Of a stretch of 64,000 nucleotides of DNA, positions 38,401 to 50,689 are shown one piece after another. The translations under genes and the position numbers were made by a program. Positions within the stretch are counted from its first letter, which is position 1; each line of letters begins with the position of its first letter. The stretch covers positions 25,776,997 to 25,840,996 of the forward strand of contig NC_090953.1 in the NCBI RefSeq assembly GCF_040807025.1. Direction: 5' to 3'. The notes beneath the pieces are model-generated. The model saw only the letters and a list, made by a program, of their open reading frames with translations, did not search any database and was not told where the DNA came from. Origin of the DNA: Struthio camelus (taxonomy: Eukaryota; Chordata; Aves; Struthioniformes; Struthionidae).

Positions 38401-41400
38401 GTGGGTGGAATTGAAGATGTGGCAACAGTAAGGCAGACCCCAAGGAGCAACCTCACCTGCCGGGGATGCTGGGCTGCCTCATCCCTCTGTCAACTATGTC
38501 CTCCATGGGCTATGCTGAACATATAGAACACCTCCATACCCTCACTGACAAGGTCCGACACGCTTAACATGTCCTGCAGCTTCTCTGCACCTTCATTAAC
38601 CAGGCTGAAACCGGTCAGAGCATGCGCTCAGGTGCCAGCAGTGGTGGCAATGGGACCTGCCTCCCCATCTCAGCCTCTGCAGAGCCCCGGGAGAGAAGGT
38701 TCCCCCCGCAATCTGCCAGCTGCACTGTGGATTAGTACAAACCTTGGAGATCTTCCACCACAATATTGTCTTCCTGCTCCGCAATCTGTGAGCTCATCCC
38801 CAACAGGAGATCATCCATGTCCTCTGCACGCTGCAGCCTGCTGCTCTGAAGGGAGATGGAGAGGGCAGGTGAATCCTCACAGAACCAAGGACATGGGGAA
38901 GCCCCCCCACCCCAAACTGGTACCCAAAGCTAGTCTGAAGTGACCGTTGGACTCTTCTGGCCATGGCGCAAACATGTTTCCCAACAGAACCTGGGGACAT
39001 GACTGGATTGGGCCACGTGGGCAGCAAGTGTGAGCCACTCTACATGGGCCTGATAGCACAAAAGAGCAGTGCTGCTACCGTAGCTGGCAAAGGAGCCAAG
39101 TGGGGTTTGACTTGGACCAAGCTAGAAAATAGCCCTAAGGAGGTGGATAGGAGGCAGAGCTGCTTCCCAGTCCAGCTCTTCCCAGCAGCACTAACTGCTT
39201 TGTGGAGTGCTTTGTTTCTGCATATAGCATAGAGATTTCTTTCCCCCATCCCCAGCCATGCCAGCTGAGGGCATAACAGGCAGCTCTGCGGGAAGCATCT
39301 CATTCCTCAAAGGGATCTTTCAAGGGGAGAAGCAATTTGGGGAGAAATGGAGCTTTAACTACATGCTCTGCCTCCCCGCCCCCCCCTCCCCCAGTGCTCC
39401 CTCCCTGTACCTCTCTGCTCCAGTAGTTGTTGCAGAGCCGCAGCGCTGGGTACAGGCCAGCCTGGAACTGGCACTTGGGGTTTCTGAAACAGGAGAGAAG
39501 GGCTGGACCTGCAGCCCTGCGGCCAGCTGGCTTTGAGGGCTGCCCCAAGATGAGGCTCAGCAGGCCCTGCACTCCCCACATGACAGGCAGAACATTGGCG
39601 AAGGAAAAGGGATCAGCCCCACCTTGGGCATCCTCTTCCCCGGCACAGGCACAGCTCTCCCACAACCTGGCCTGGCTGCTCCTACCTGCTGTAGATGCCT
39701 GGCGGTACCATGGTGGCAAGGAAAAGTGATGCAGCTGCCATGAACTCCGGCGAGAGGCTGGGGTCCATGTGCTGCTGGTAACCTGCAGGGGTAACAGCCA
39801 TGGCTGCATCTGGCACCCGGGAGCGGAAGGACCAAGGCACCAAGCCCTCTCTGCTGCCCCAGCTCCCTTGGCCTGCCGGTCCTCCTTGCAGCCCCTCATC
39901 CCTTCTCCCTGATCTAGGGCCCCTGCACATTCCATGGCTCCTTTGCCCATGGGCGGTCCCCTCCCATGGCACCCCTCACCTGCGTATGCTGAGACGGGTC
40001 TCCCCAGCAGGGCTGGCAGCCACTCGTACAGCACGATGCTCTAGGGGACAGAGGAGCAGGTCAGGGCCAGCCCCAGGGAGGGCATCGTGGCCCTGGCAGA
40101 GCCAGGCTGCTCCAGCAGGGGAGCCCGACCCTCACCTGGAAGGTGGCGATGACCCGCTTGCGAGCGTGTTGGAAGATGTCCTCGTCAGACCAGGTGGGGT
40201 GTGCCTGAGCCAGCACTGTGGCCCAGTGGTTGTGGTAGCGAAACCAGACCACGCTCTCGGCCTGCAGGAAAGGGTTCTCGTTCCCCCAGGCGCTCCCCAG
40301 GTCTACAAGAGCCACCAGGGCTGTGAGAGGCAGATCCAGCCATGGGGTGCCCCTGCCTGTCACCCGCCCCTGCTCCCCATCCAGGACATGGGGTTAGCTG
40401 TGGCTACAAACAGAGAAACACCCCCAGTGCTGTGGCAGCACAGGGTAGAAGCAGGTGGAGGGGGAGCAGCTCTGGGCCCCGAGCACAGATCAAAGGTCGA
40501 GCAGGTAAGGAATTCAAAGCAAGCTGAGCAGGTTTTTATCAGTAGCCCCTTTCCCAAGGGGAGATCTCCCTGGATTAGAGGGACGAGAGCCTGTCAGTAT
40601 CTATGCGTTGGCTGGGAGCTGACCCACTGCCTCCCAGGGACACGGTGACTTAAGTTCACGGCATATCTGTGCTGTGCAGCCTTGCCTTCTCCAGGACATG
40701 CATCTTCCTCCTCGGGCTGGGAACTTGCCTTCTCTCCTGCAAGGCTTCTGGCAGCTCTACACCCCGTGGTACTGCTCACCGCACTTTCACAGCCACTCAG
40801 GAAGGGGCTTAGCTGCCCTGAGCCCCCTCCATGATCCCCCTGCCCTATCCTGGGGTCTCTCTCTGCCCTTTAGGCTTAGCACACCAGCCACCCTGAGCCT
40901 GCGGCTCTGCATGGCATTCCTTGTCCTGGCCATGCTCTGCTCAGAAATAATCATCTCTCCTTTGTGAAGGAGTTTGCTCAGGGAATGGGGAGGGAAAAGG
41001 AGGATGCAAACCAGGACCAGCATTTGTCAGCCAACTTTTCTCATATGGGGGATGGATGAGCAAAGCCTCCTGCAGTTGCCCTGTGCCGCTAATCAGTGGG
41101 GAGCTCTGAACTCAGCTTGGAGCCTTGCTGGGTCAGAGATGGAGCAAAACAGGGAAAATCGCCAAGGAGAATTGGCCCACAAGGAAAGGAAACCCCAGGT
41201 TCTTCCTTACCATAAATCCCCTGGGGACCACCCTTCCCCGTGGATGGATCCAGAGCCTTCCACATGGGGATCCTCCCATCTGTCTCCCTCGGGAAGCGCT
41301 TGTCAGGCCCAGAAGCCAGCTTCCCACCCGAGAAGCTCCTCAGGGCATCGCTCCAGGAGTGCGATGGGCCATAGATGGAGCTCCCATCGAGCCAGCCTGT

Positions 41401-42769
41401 CACTTCGTTGGTCTGAGGGGAGACGTGGAGAATGGGTGTTAACAGGGGGTGGCCTCTGAGGGCTCGGCAGAAAGGTTTAAAACGTCATGCACACTGAAGA
41501 GTCTCAAGCCAGTCTGTTTGGTCTCTCGCCATAAGGCAGCCACCCCAGCCCCTATTTTAACAAGAACTACCAAGATGCATATCTTAACACTGCCGGTGGC
41601 TGTGCAAACTACTGGACTAATTTCCACAGGCTCCTTGTCTGGCTTGGAAAAAAACAGGTGCAGATTTTTCAAAAATATGATTTTTTTTTCTTTTTAATTA
41701 TTATTTTCAGCTGTGCCCACAAGCAGAAGGCCCTGAATCCATATGTAGGCAAGGTCGAGCTGGGAGGGGGTAAAACCCATCCCTGGGGAAACTGTGTATG
41801 GGGGTGAGTGTGGGAAACACTGGAGCTTTCTTTTTTCTGTAGCTGTCCCACCATGAGACCCTCCCTGGAGGGCCCTCTCCTCGCAGCAAATTGTTCTGCT
41901 GCCCTAACAACATGTCGGAAAATCTCCTCTGCCAGTATTTTCATGAAATCATCCTTTTTTTCATTTGAAAACGTGCTATAGGTTGTTCTTCTAAGGTTTG
42001 AAACACTGCTAAAAAAAAAAGTAACCTGCTAATCTGGTCTTATCGAGGTTTGTCACATGAACAGTGTTGAGGTTTTTTGCTTTGGCTATTTTGATTGGGA
42101 AACTTTCCAGAACTAAAGAAAAAAAACACACCAATTCTGGAACTCATCCAGCCTCAATGCAGCAAAATATAGAGAGAGGTGGGGAAATCTGGATTTTCAA
42201 AAATGACTGAAATCCAGAGAAGTTTTACAACAAATATCACTTTGAAAATTGTCGGGGAGGGGGGGGAAGTGTGAAATCCATATGGATTTGTTGAGGTTGC
42301 TCTGCCTGGTGTTTATCAGTGACAGTTGCATTGCTAGGAGCCAGATAGCAAGCCATATGAGCTGATTTCACATACCACGCACTCCGCGACACAGTGCAAC
42401 CTTGACCCCACGGGAGCACTTCAGACAGGGTGACAGTACCAGCTTGGTTTCATGAAACATTTTGCAAGATGAGATATTGCCTAAAATATCTCTCTTAATT
42501 GCTAATCTTCTAGAGTGGCACAAATATAAAAAGATCTCCTATTTAAGTTCTTTACACTTATCCTAAAATGGCCCTGGTTATCACTTGTTTTAACAGCCAG
42601 AGGCTGTTCTTATTTGGTGCTATCTATCTTTCTTATTTTGACTGACATCATAAAAAGTTTGGCGAATGGTTCCTGCTTTACACATTTCTCCCTAAACCTT
42701 GCAAGATACTCAGATTTTCATTAAAATAGGTGGCACAGGCAGGTCTGGAGTAACCATCAGGTTTTCTTT

Positions 42770-42807
<38 letters not shown>

Positions 42808-45800
42808 AGAGAGAGAAAAAGAAAAGCATTGATCTTCAGCAACCACAAATGTTGCTCTATGTAAATTAGTACCTTGGATGTGTGCTTTGGGATATTTGCA
42901 CTTGCGTCATACTCTCGAGAGTGGTATATTTTTAAGAAGACAGAAGCACTCTCCAGTTTTTCCAAAAGTCAAAAAGTGTTCCTACAGACCCAACTGTCAG
43001 GTGCAGAGGAAGTTAGCCAGAAGGGGAAGAGCAAAGGAAGCACGATGTCCTTACCTGCTCCCGGGGATTGTTGGGGCTCTGCCCTGTTTCCAGCGCCCAC
43101 TGGATGCGCTGGAAGGGCAGGATCACGTCTCCAGTGCTTGCAGGGTCAAACACAGGGTCTCCGATGGGGATGCGAATATTCAGGAATTCAGCGGGGCAGC
43201 CGGGTTTCTCTGCTTCCAGGATCTCAGAGAGCACATGGAAACCTGCCAGAGAACCGAGTAGGGGTGGCAGCTGGAGGGGCTGTCACCAGCATGTGGAGTG
43301 GGACAAGCAGGTTTCCTTCCTGCTTTCACTACTAGTTCGCTCCGTGACCTTGAATAAGTCACTCCAGGCCTTACTTTCCCATCTGTAAAGCAGGGCTGTC
43401 AACCCCTGCTGTGGTGCCCTGAGGCTCTCAAATGAAAATGAGGGCCAGAGGGACCAATGTGCCTGGCTCCACCCCATCCGAGCTGGGATTCCATGTGTCC
43501 CTGGCCAGGGCTCCTGAGTAGGGCAATGACATTGAGGAACCAGGGTGGAAACTCAGACAGAGAAACTCAGCCAGTGGAGGTCCAGAGACCCCTGGCAGCT
43601 GGACCATCTGCTGACCACTGCTTCACTGGGAACAAGGCTCCTCATGCAGCCATCATTTTCCCGAGCTCCTGCTCACTGGTAGCCTTCAGGGCCCAGGGCT
43701 GCTGCTGAGCCCTGTGGCGGCCATTGTTGGTAGCCCATCTGAGCTCTGGTGTGATGGGAAAAACTGCCTCCAGGCAGAAGCTGAGTGGTACCACATTAGT
43801 GTCTGCTCCTCCAGTAGCTGTGGGTTTGAAGAGTTCAGTGGCTCATCTGCCTTGGAGACAAGTGCCCGGAGCTGGTGTTGGGGGCCATGTGTGAACTTTG
43901 GGCTATACTTGGAGCTAATTCATCTCCACTTCTTTGACAAGTTCAACCTGTTTCCTCAATGAGCTGAGGATATTTCCCAGAGACATGAGATCCCCAGGCT
44001 CCGAGACCCAAGGCTCCGCTGAGCTCCTGAACGAGAGCAGAAACTGCTCCAACTTGTAGCAATGCTGCCCAGCAATCTCTCACTATACAGCTGTTATCAG
44101 ATCTCTCAAATGTTTTACAATAAGATAACCCTACTGTTAAAACAAATGAGGAAGTTTCAAAAAAACTGGTATCAGTATTTGGGGCAATCATCAAAGGTCA
44201 CTGAAAATTCATGCAAATTCCCTTGCTTAGGCAGTACTTTGGGATGGCAATAGTCAAGGCTTTCAGGTGTGGATCTGCTCTGAAACAGTGGATTAGGAGT
44301 GACAGGGGTCATTCCAGGTGTGAAAAGCAGTCCCCAGTCTGTGCCTGGTGCATGCCAAACCCCCACTCTTACCGAAGAAAACACCAAGGACGGTTATGTT
44401 CCTGCGGGAGGGCAGCCCGGAGGGCCCCTGGGCCACTGCAATGCTGAGCTCGCGAGCATTGGGCACGTGGGGCTCCTGCAGTGCCTGGTAAACGCCATCA
44501 GCGTAGTTTGCTGGCAGGAGACGCAGCAGGCTGGCACCTGGGGCGCAAGAGCAACAGGGTGTGGGTCCAGCAGCGCCGGACGAATGGCAGCCAGGGTAAT
44601 AGCAAGGTACAACGATGGGCGTGAGGGTCCCAGAAGAGAGTGTTAGAATGATATAGACACTTATAGGGGCTGAGAACATATAGGTTTTGGCACTGATAGC
44701 AAATCCCATCACACTTGTGCATCCCCTTTGCCTTTGGGAGGGTCTGGGGAGCTCACATGGTAACCAGGGTGATATTGAGCTGCCTGCGTAGTCTGTGCAA
44801 TTCTGCACAAACATGGGGATCAGCCTTTTGCCAATACCAGAGGAAACAGGAGAGGGAATAGCAGGAGACACACAAAGTAAAAGATGAAAGAATCACCCTG
44901 AACTTCATATCCACTGTCCATCCCATAGCTGAAAAGCCAGGAGGCAGGAGGTCATTTCTCACTGATGAGCAAACACATTTTGAAAGGCTGTTTACCAGGG
45001 TATGGTGGGCTTCGCCTGCTGGCGTTCCCTAGAGATGAGGGAAATCTGAAATACTGGCTGACTACAGAGGGGCAGTGGGCTTATTTTCTGTAGGCTTATT
45101 TCCATACATTAAGGGCTGGTGTCTCTGCTTGGATAGAGAGAGATCTTGTCTGCCATGCGCCCGCTGTCATCTCTCTGACAAGCTTTGATGTGATGGGTGG
45201 TGACAGACATGTCATGCTGGAGAGCTATTCAGACTCAAAAGAAGCTGTACAATTGCCGCTGTAACTTGTGTCACCATGTAGGTGACAGGTCTAGGCTGCA
45301 GGAAATAGGAGCATTCATAATCTTTAATAGTTCAGATTGGATCATGCCTGATCTGCTCTGGTCCCCAGCTCAGTGATGTCTCCTGGAGGTGGGCTGCATG
45401 GACTGTAGGGTGTAAGAAAGCAGCTCCATTCCCTTATCTGGCATACAGGAATCCCGCACGCCTGTCCCAGCACAGGCCAGTACACATTGCATCACAGCCC
45501 CTCTGCCTCCGGTACATGCACAGTGTCTGCCCTGTGTGGAGCAGAGACGGAGTGGGGCAGCAACGCCTGGGCCACAAACCCTTCTATCTCTGACCTTGCA
45601 TTGAATGCTGCCTAAATTGCATGCTGATTTTGGCCAAGGATGCCTTTTTTCAGCTCTGGCATCCCTGACCATCACTGAAATGCCTACTGGGAACAGCTAG
45701 GTCTTCCCTCGCTTGGCTATTTTGAACGCACTCCCAGAGGCACAGCTCTTTTCTGGGCCTGACCCAATGCCAGCCTCGCCCACGGATGTTGCCTGAGCAT

Positions 45801-47114
45801 CAGGCACGGTAAAAATGGTGTCGGTACATGGAGGAGAAAGCTGAACTACTTGGCCCCCTCCAGCCTGCTCCAATGGGGCTGTTCAGGTGCATCTGTGGAT
45901 CTACCCTGAGTTGACAATGTAAGAGCCAACAACAATCTCTTCTGTGGGAGTTGGCCTTGCCTGGTCACCTCCCCGGTTCAGGCTCAAGTCAGAAAGGGTT
46001 TCTCCCTCAGCCTTGGGACAGGTCAGATGCCACAGAAAGTGTGAGCCTGCCCCCAGCCCACCACCTCGAGGCCTGGCACTTACCCACTGAGCCGCGGCTG
46101 TGGTGCAGCAGGTTGTTGTACCAGCCATCATAGCGCTGGACCTCCCAGAAGATGTTCTCCTGGGCTCCTGGAAGAGACCAGACCCTGACTCAGTTGAGAC
46201 AGTCAGAGCGAGACCGGTACTGGTGTAGAGGCAACCTGATGCAGTGCTGGCAGCAGTCCCACTCCAAGCATGAGCTTGGACTAGAGCTCCCTGGTGTCTC
46301 TGCTAACCAGCGCTGTGGTGATCCTGTGGCTTTTGTTACAAGGAGATAGGCTGGGGCTCAGCCCTGCAGGCATGGGATACTGAGGCCCACTTGTTAAGCA
46401 GGGGGGAAAAAAAAGCATGACATGTCTCTGTTACCGAATTATATTATATTGTTGTATTTTTCCCCTACTTTTTCTGATTCCTTCCTTATAAACAATATTT
46501 TGAGAACTTCTGTGCTCTTTTTGAAGGAAAAGTAAGGTATAAAACAAATTCAGGCCTGTGATCCTGAAGTCCCTAAATCAATATGATATCTGATGTCTGG
46601 CTACCATCAGTCTACTCCCAGGGGATCCTAATTTTCTCCTGTTCTCTTGTTGTGTCAGGGCAGGTTTTCCCCTTACTTCTGACCCACGTGACCCATTATC
46701 CATGTGTGTCAGACAAAAGCCTTGGCATTGGGGTGATACTCTTATCCGTTGCACTGTGATCAGCAGAAAAAGAACAATAAGTATATGCCCTATTTCCTGT
46801 GTATCAATTTGTATTGCTTTTATTATAATAATAGCAAGAAAGTCTAGTTCCTGGTTACAAGCTGTGTGTACACACACATAGCGGTAGTAAAGTCTCCTGA
46901 CCTTCAGGCCCTACAGTGCAGCATTTTGCTCCGTTTCTTTCTTATCTCCTCACAAAGTGAATTATGCCCCACTCTTATACAATGCCCCATAAGTTAGAGG
47001 AAGTTCCTCTGAGGGCAGAAACTATCCAGGAACATCCGTTTTGGATGCCCTTCCCAGAAACTACTTACCTCCCAAGGACCACATCAGCAGCAGAACCAGG
47101 GCCAAATTCAGCAT
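24669..47114 (-). CDS. DUOX2: Dual oxidase (DUOX2 type), 33 coding exons, 1526 aa
   Basis: Plasma-membrane NADPH oxidase that makes hydrogen peroxide outside the cell. Thirty-three exons join with matching phases and no stop (4581 nt including TGA), the same coding-exon number as the mammalian gene; human DUOX1 and DUOX2 are about 1550 aa. Order along the protein: signal peptide ([16 protein letters not shown]), peroxidase-like ectodomain to about 545, first membrane helix 579-603, PH-like region, EF-hands 813-824 and 849-860, ferric-reductase membrane core about 1020-1240, FAD-binding HPFTLTSAP 1294-1302, NADPH-binding GGGIGVTPF 1362-1370, C-terminus HHYENF. Exon coordinates are in the block entries. 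The DUOX2 assignment rests on adjacency to SORD and on motifs such as EDNIVVEDL and RAYYYAFA; parts of the catalytic half look DUOX1-like. The start has AAG before the ATG and opens directly into the signal peptide. Confidence 0.96.
26472..27146. repeat. G-homopolymer cluster in a DUOX2 intron
   Basis: Three plus-strand G-runs lie in one 675-bp intron: G11 at 26483-26493, G18 at 26621-26638, and G5-T-G10 at 27108-27123. On the transcribed (minus) sense they appear as C-runs; the first lies directly upstream of the exon 29 acceptor. A short MIR-like word (CCTCAGTTTCCCTACTTGT) is at about 26791-26810. Confidence 0.9.
27491..27652. repeat. Exact 81-bp tandem duplication
   Basis: The 81-bp unit at 27491-27571 is repeated at 27572-27652 with no difference that I can find by eye. 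It lies in the DUOX2 intron between exons 27 and 28, outside both splice sites. Identity implies a very recent event, a polymorphic allele or an assembly artefact. Confidence 0.97.
29020..29482 (+). mobile_element. CR1 LINE 3' fragment in a DUOX2 intron
   Basis: A clear sense-strand CR1 3' end, antisense to DUOX2. Ordered blocks are AGGGGAGGCCACGAGGATGA, GAGAAGGCTGAGGGAAATGG, CTCAGCCTGGAGGAAACAAG, GGCTCAGGGGAGACCCTACT, CTCCATCCTTGGAGCTCTTC, GGAGTTGGACCAGCGACCTC and CAGTGGTCCCTTCTGACCTC. It ends ATAATTCTTTGATTA. It is 5' truncated and non-coding. Confidence 0.9.
31657..33082 (-). other. DUOX2: DUOX2 exons 18-20: EF-hand calcium-binding module
   Basis: Exons 32857-33082, 32055-32148 and 31657-31832 (residues 760-924). 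Two canonical EF-hand loops are complete: [12 protein letters not shown] at 813-824 and [12 protein letters not shown] at 849-860, with acidic residues at positions 1, 3 and 12 and glycine at 6. They confer calcium activation of hydrogen peroxide output in this family. The third exon carries [11 protein letters not shown] and [14 protein letters not shown], a further EF-like helical pair without a clear full loop. Confidence 0.93.
31935..31985 (-). repeat. Possible MIR-like SINE remnant, antisense
   Basis: GGGACTGAAGCACAGAGATC followed by GGGAATTGCTTGTGAAG resembles the reverse complement of the MIR core (ctgaggcacagagag ... taagtgacttgcccaagg). It is very short and diverged, in a DUOX2 intron. 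Confidence 0.3.
33530..35815 (-). other. DUOX2: DUOX2 exons 14-17: first membrane helix and PH-like region
   Basis: Exons 35678-35815, 35228-35341, 34150-34352 and 33530-33715 (residues about 546-759). The block begins DPCPQP, then [14 protein letters not shown], then a hydrophobic helix ending WIVAVL that splits across exons 14 and 15, followed by the basic stretch [11 protein letters not shown] on the cytosolic side. The [28 protein letters not shown] and [11 protein letters not shown] blocks are the intracellular PH-like region of the family. Exon 14 uses a non-consensus donor (GTTTGC) followed by a long U-tract in the transcript. Confidence 0.92.
34985..35180 (-). mobile_element. CR1 LINE 3' fragment
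   Basis: TGGCTGAGGTTGGAAAGGAC, CTCTAGTTCAACTTCCTGCC and AAAGCAGGGCCATCTA match the reverse complement of a CR1 3' end, followed by degenerate TCTTGAATAAGATGGAG and ACCTCTCCAGGAG blocks. It has the same orientation as DUOX2 and sits in the intron between exons 15 and 16. Confidence 0.75.
37928..37962. repeat. (GGGCTT)n hexamer run
   Basis: TTGAGCTTGGGCTTGGGCTT continues as further GGGCTT units, then ends TTGAGC. This is a short hexanucleotide array in the DUOX2 intron between exons 11 and 12. Confidence 0.9.
42772..42816. repeat. (GA)n microsatellite
   Basis: About 30 bp of pure GA dinucleotide followed by GAGAGAAAGAGAGAG, in the DUOX2 intron between exons 4 and 5. Confidence 0.95.
43322..43400 (+). 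repeat. MIR/CORE-SINE-like fragment
   Basis: CTCCGTGACCTTGAATAAGT, CACTCCAGGCCTTACTTTCC and CATCTGTAAAGCAGGG follow the MIR core pattern (gtgaccttgggcaagtcact ... tttcccatctgtaaaatggg) closely in order and spacing. Located in the DUOX2 intron between exons 3 and 4. Confidence 0.6.
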
Positions 47115-49934
47115 CTTCTCTGTGGGATGCAGCAGCCACTGGGTCTGTGGAAGGAGAGTGCTGTAAACAGAGAGAAGGAGGAGGGAGCTGGAACTAGGCT
47201 GCTCCAGGAGGCTGGGAACACCTGCAGACAATATTCTCAGCTCCCTCTTGTGGTTTCTATAGCCTAATAAAACCCATTGCTATGGTCTATTGGCAATACG
47301 GCAATATGTTCCGGCTGTGCGAAGGCAGCAGAGGCATATGAGACCCCATCGCCCTGGCAAAGGTCTGTCAGTAGGTAACAACGGGTGGCCTGAGACGGGA
47401 ATCCTTCTGCCAGAGGAGGCCCAGTACCCCTGCCTCGGGGTACCACCAGCTCTAGGCTCAGGTTCATCATCCACAGAGAGATTCACTAGGCTGGGCTAGC
47501 TCAGTTATGGAAATCCATTTCTCATTACAGAAACAGGTATGTTTAATGCACATTGTTCCATTCAAACATTCAGCTGGCAACATGAGACGGGAACGTCCTC
47601 AGCATGCAGTCAAGCACCCAAAAGCATACTAATACTACAGTTGAAGATTACTACATCAGCTCTGAACTAGCTCCTTGCAAATGCCTAGCAAAACACTCTC
47701 AAGATGGCCTTTCTCATGAAGCTTTCCCATCTGAATTTCCACAAAGACCCTGGATCCAGAACAAATGTCATCAGTGAGACTTGAGCCTGTAAATCCCCAG
47801 CCAACTCCTAATTGAAGAGAGGGATTCCCAGACATATATAGCAAAAGCTATGTTTTTCTTGGTCTCAAAGACAGAGAAGATGCTATAATGCTGCCACTGG
47901 GTTTCCAACAGTTTGGTAAAAGAGAGCAAAACCTGAATTTAACTCCAGAATAGGGTTTTCTACTAAATATGGCTCTTTGTCCCTTGTCCCAACACTACGG
48001 GTATGTAACAGCACTGTGAATGTGTATCCAAAGATTACCATCATTTCATGTGAGCTGCCTTTCCCAGAGGACAGCGATGTACGGGTTTCTGTTCTATATG
48101 TCAAACGTCTCAGCTTCTACATTGTACCGTTGCAAGCTAAAGTGATCCTTTCAGTCTTTTTCCTTGTTTTAATCAAACTTTAAACCAATGGTGGTTTCAG
48201 AAAGCTTATGTTTTGCCAACAGTTCTGTAGGTTTCATTTTAGATTTACTAGGAACCACAGTAGGGATTTTTCAGTTATAATTGTCAGTGGTGCAAATTAT
48301 AACATACAAGCCACTAAATACACTGTCCACTTACCAAACAAAGTGGCTTGACATTTAAATGTCATTATTTGTGCTCACAGTTAATTGTGTTTGTAAAATA
48401 GGACACTCATTGTCAGGTTGTGAGCATAGTATATTACCAGCAAAACCCGCTTCAGTCAAAGATTTCTCTAGGTTTGTTCTTTCGTATTAGAAAACAAGCT
48501 ATTTCTCAAGAAGTAACATTTCCATGTTCCTTCTACTTCACAACAGCTTGCCTGCACTCAACACGTCACAGGCAAACTGCTTTATTAGCTCTCTGCAACT
48601 CGCTTTAAAATTAAATTGGTATTGAAATACCTGTTTGAAGGGCCGGTAGGTAACAGTCGGGACAGAGGTTGCAACGCAGGCACAGAGCTACAAATACACT
48701 TTCCCATCAGCTGGCAATGGGATTTCTGAACAGGGCCATGCCAACTGGATTTTCAGATCTGGCTTCCCCTCCGCACACCTACCTAAGCAATGCTCAGCCC
48801 ACGCCTGGCTCTGCAGGGACATTGGACTCCTGCGAAGAGCTGCCTGCCCCCAGGCGGCTCTTTCTCACTAGCAAAACCTGCAGTCTCAAAGCAGTATAAA
48901 GTGCCAGCAGAGCTGGCAGAGAGCTGTATGGCCCCAGGGCCCCAGGGCTGTCCTGCAGCTCCTCAGCAGCACAGGCCTTGCAAACAGTTTGGGCGTAGTC
49001 TCCATCCTCGACTGTGCCACGGGGTCTGTGCTGCACTGGGGGCTGCTGGAAACCTCAGAGCTGCTGAGGGCAACATCAGGCAGTGGCCCTGGACCCCCAG
49101 TGCCATCCTCATCCTCCTGGAGCACCTCCCTATGCAAGGGGCCCTGGAGCTCTCCCATCCCTCAGCTGTCTGCTGAGCGTGGTCTTGCGGCCACAAGATC
49201 AGCGTTGTGCAGCTGGTGGGACCCAGAGGCTTGGTAAGTCCCACCCCATAGGAGGAACATGAACATTTGACCAATGGGTGAAGTGTTGAGGTGCTTGAGA
49301 CCTCTGCTAGGAGTGGCAGAACCAGTTGCCATCACCATGTGGGACCCTCTTGCCAGAAAGCGCTCTCCATTCAAACAACCTGCTCCCTTCTCATATCAAT
49401 GTGAAAGGCTAGGTAGCTGGAGACACCCTGAGCAAATTGTAGCAGTTGTGGTTTCCTTCCACGCAGAGGTCTATGCGACTTCCCATGACGTAGGAAGGGA
49501 ATCCCCACAAATCCAACTGTGTCTATCTTCTGTCCCCGTAAGATATATGGTGTTACAACCCCCATCTAAAGCTGGGCCTGAAGGTACTGCAGAAGATTAA
49601 CGAAAGTCACTCAGGAAACGTGGTGCTAAGCTCAAAGCACAGAACCATAGTCAGAGCATAGCACCTGACCCTCTTTCCCTTGGTTCTTCTTGCAGAGCTC
49701 CAGCAGAAAAAGGGTTTTAAAATTCCCTGTTACTGACCAAAGCTCCCATTTCATCAGATACAGGAATTACTCTCAAGCCAAGAAGTCGTGAGATTACATG
49801 CAAGTTCTTTTGTGCTCCTCACCTTGCCTGGCACCAAAAATCCACTTATTACCTGGTCAGTCCCAGACTCTGGGGAGTCCTTGGAGGCTTTGCATGGTGG
49901 TCCTGCTTCAAGTAGTAAGTTGGACTAGAGACTC

Positions 49935-50175
49935 ACGGAATCACAGAATGGTTGAGGTTGGAAGGGGCCTCTGGAGTCCAACTCCCCTGCTCAAGCAGGG
50001 TCACCTAGAGCATCTTGCCCAGGATGGTGTCCAGATGGCTTTTGAATATCTCCAGGGAAGGAGACTCCACAACCTTGTCACCCTTACAGTAAAGGAGTTT
50101 TTCCTTATGACTCCTGAAGTCCTTTCCCACCAACACTTCTGAGATCTGACATGGGAACTTCTATGCCTTTCACTT
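49935..50175 (-). mobile_element. CR1 LINE 3' fragment (well preserved)
   Basis: Reverse complement of a CR1 3' end: GAATCACAGAATGGTTGAGG, GGAAGGGGCCTCTGGAGTCC, TGCTCAAGCAGGGTCACCTA, GCCCAGGATGGTGTCCAGAT, TTTGAATATCTCCAGGGAAG, GAGACTCCACAACCTTG, CAGTAAAGGAGTTTTTCCTT. Its low divergence makes it the youngest-looking CR1 copy in the window. Confidence 0.93.
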
Positions 50176-50689
50176 GCCTTCACAGTTCTATGTCCTCCCA
50201 GGAGTTATTTGGTATATCAGCAGCGTGTCTCCCAACCAAAACTCACATGCCGTTTCTCTTCCGCTGGAGCATCTGTCCAGGGCAGAGCTCAAGCTATGCA
50301 GGCATGGGGAGGCACTGGCACCATGTCTCCTCTATCTCAGACCTTCTCCAGCCACTGGGTGCTTCCTTACAGGCTGGACTGCATGACAACAGTCACTGTC
50401 CCATGAGCTCCTTCCCCATACCACAGTTGAGAGCTCCATCTTTGCTCTCCCCACCGTACTCTCCATTTGTTGAGGGCCCAGTTGCTGAGCTTCTCCAGAA
50501 GAAGCCCCCTGCTCTCCCAGCCATTGCCCAAACCTCACAAACCACCCCGGGGCTCCTTGACATAATGAAACAGAACCAATCCCAGAAGTCCACGATACAG
50601 CTTGCTGAGGGAAAGATTTGCAAGTTTGGATTAGTTACACATGCCTGTCAAGTTGCCTGGGAAGTTTGCAAGATCTCATGAGCCTTCCA

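Larger units (their letters stand above)
37237..47114 (-). other. DUOX2: DUOX2 exons 1-13: signal peptide and peroxidase-like ectodomain
   Basis: Coding exons 5' to 3' on the minus strand: 47069-47114, 46084-46167, 44373-44537, 43055-43242, 41211-41412, 40136-40302, 39980-40040, 39686-39782, 39411-39483, 38743-38845, 38235-38398, 37606-37772, 37237-37355. They encode residues 1-545. Recognisable family blocks are [81 protein letters not shown] and [11 protein letters not shown]. This extracellular domain binds the ectodomain of the maturation factor and, by family knowledge, is homologous to animal heme peroxidases. Exon 10 has a weak donor (GTTTGT). Confidence 0.93.

Noticed and set aside
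39300-40034. 244-codon minus-strand frame
   Set aside because: It runs through DUOX2 introns and crosses exons 7-9 in the wrong frame; a shadow of the real gene.
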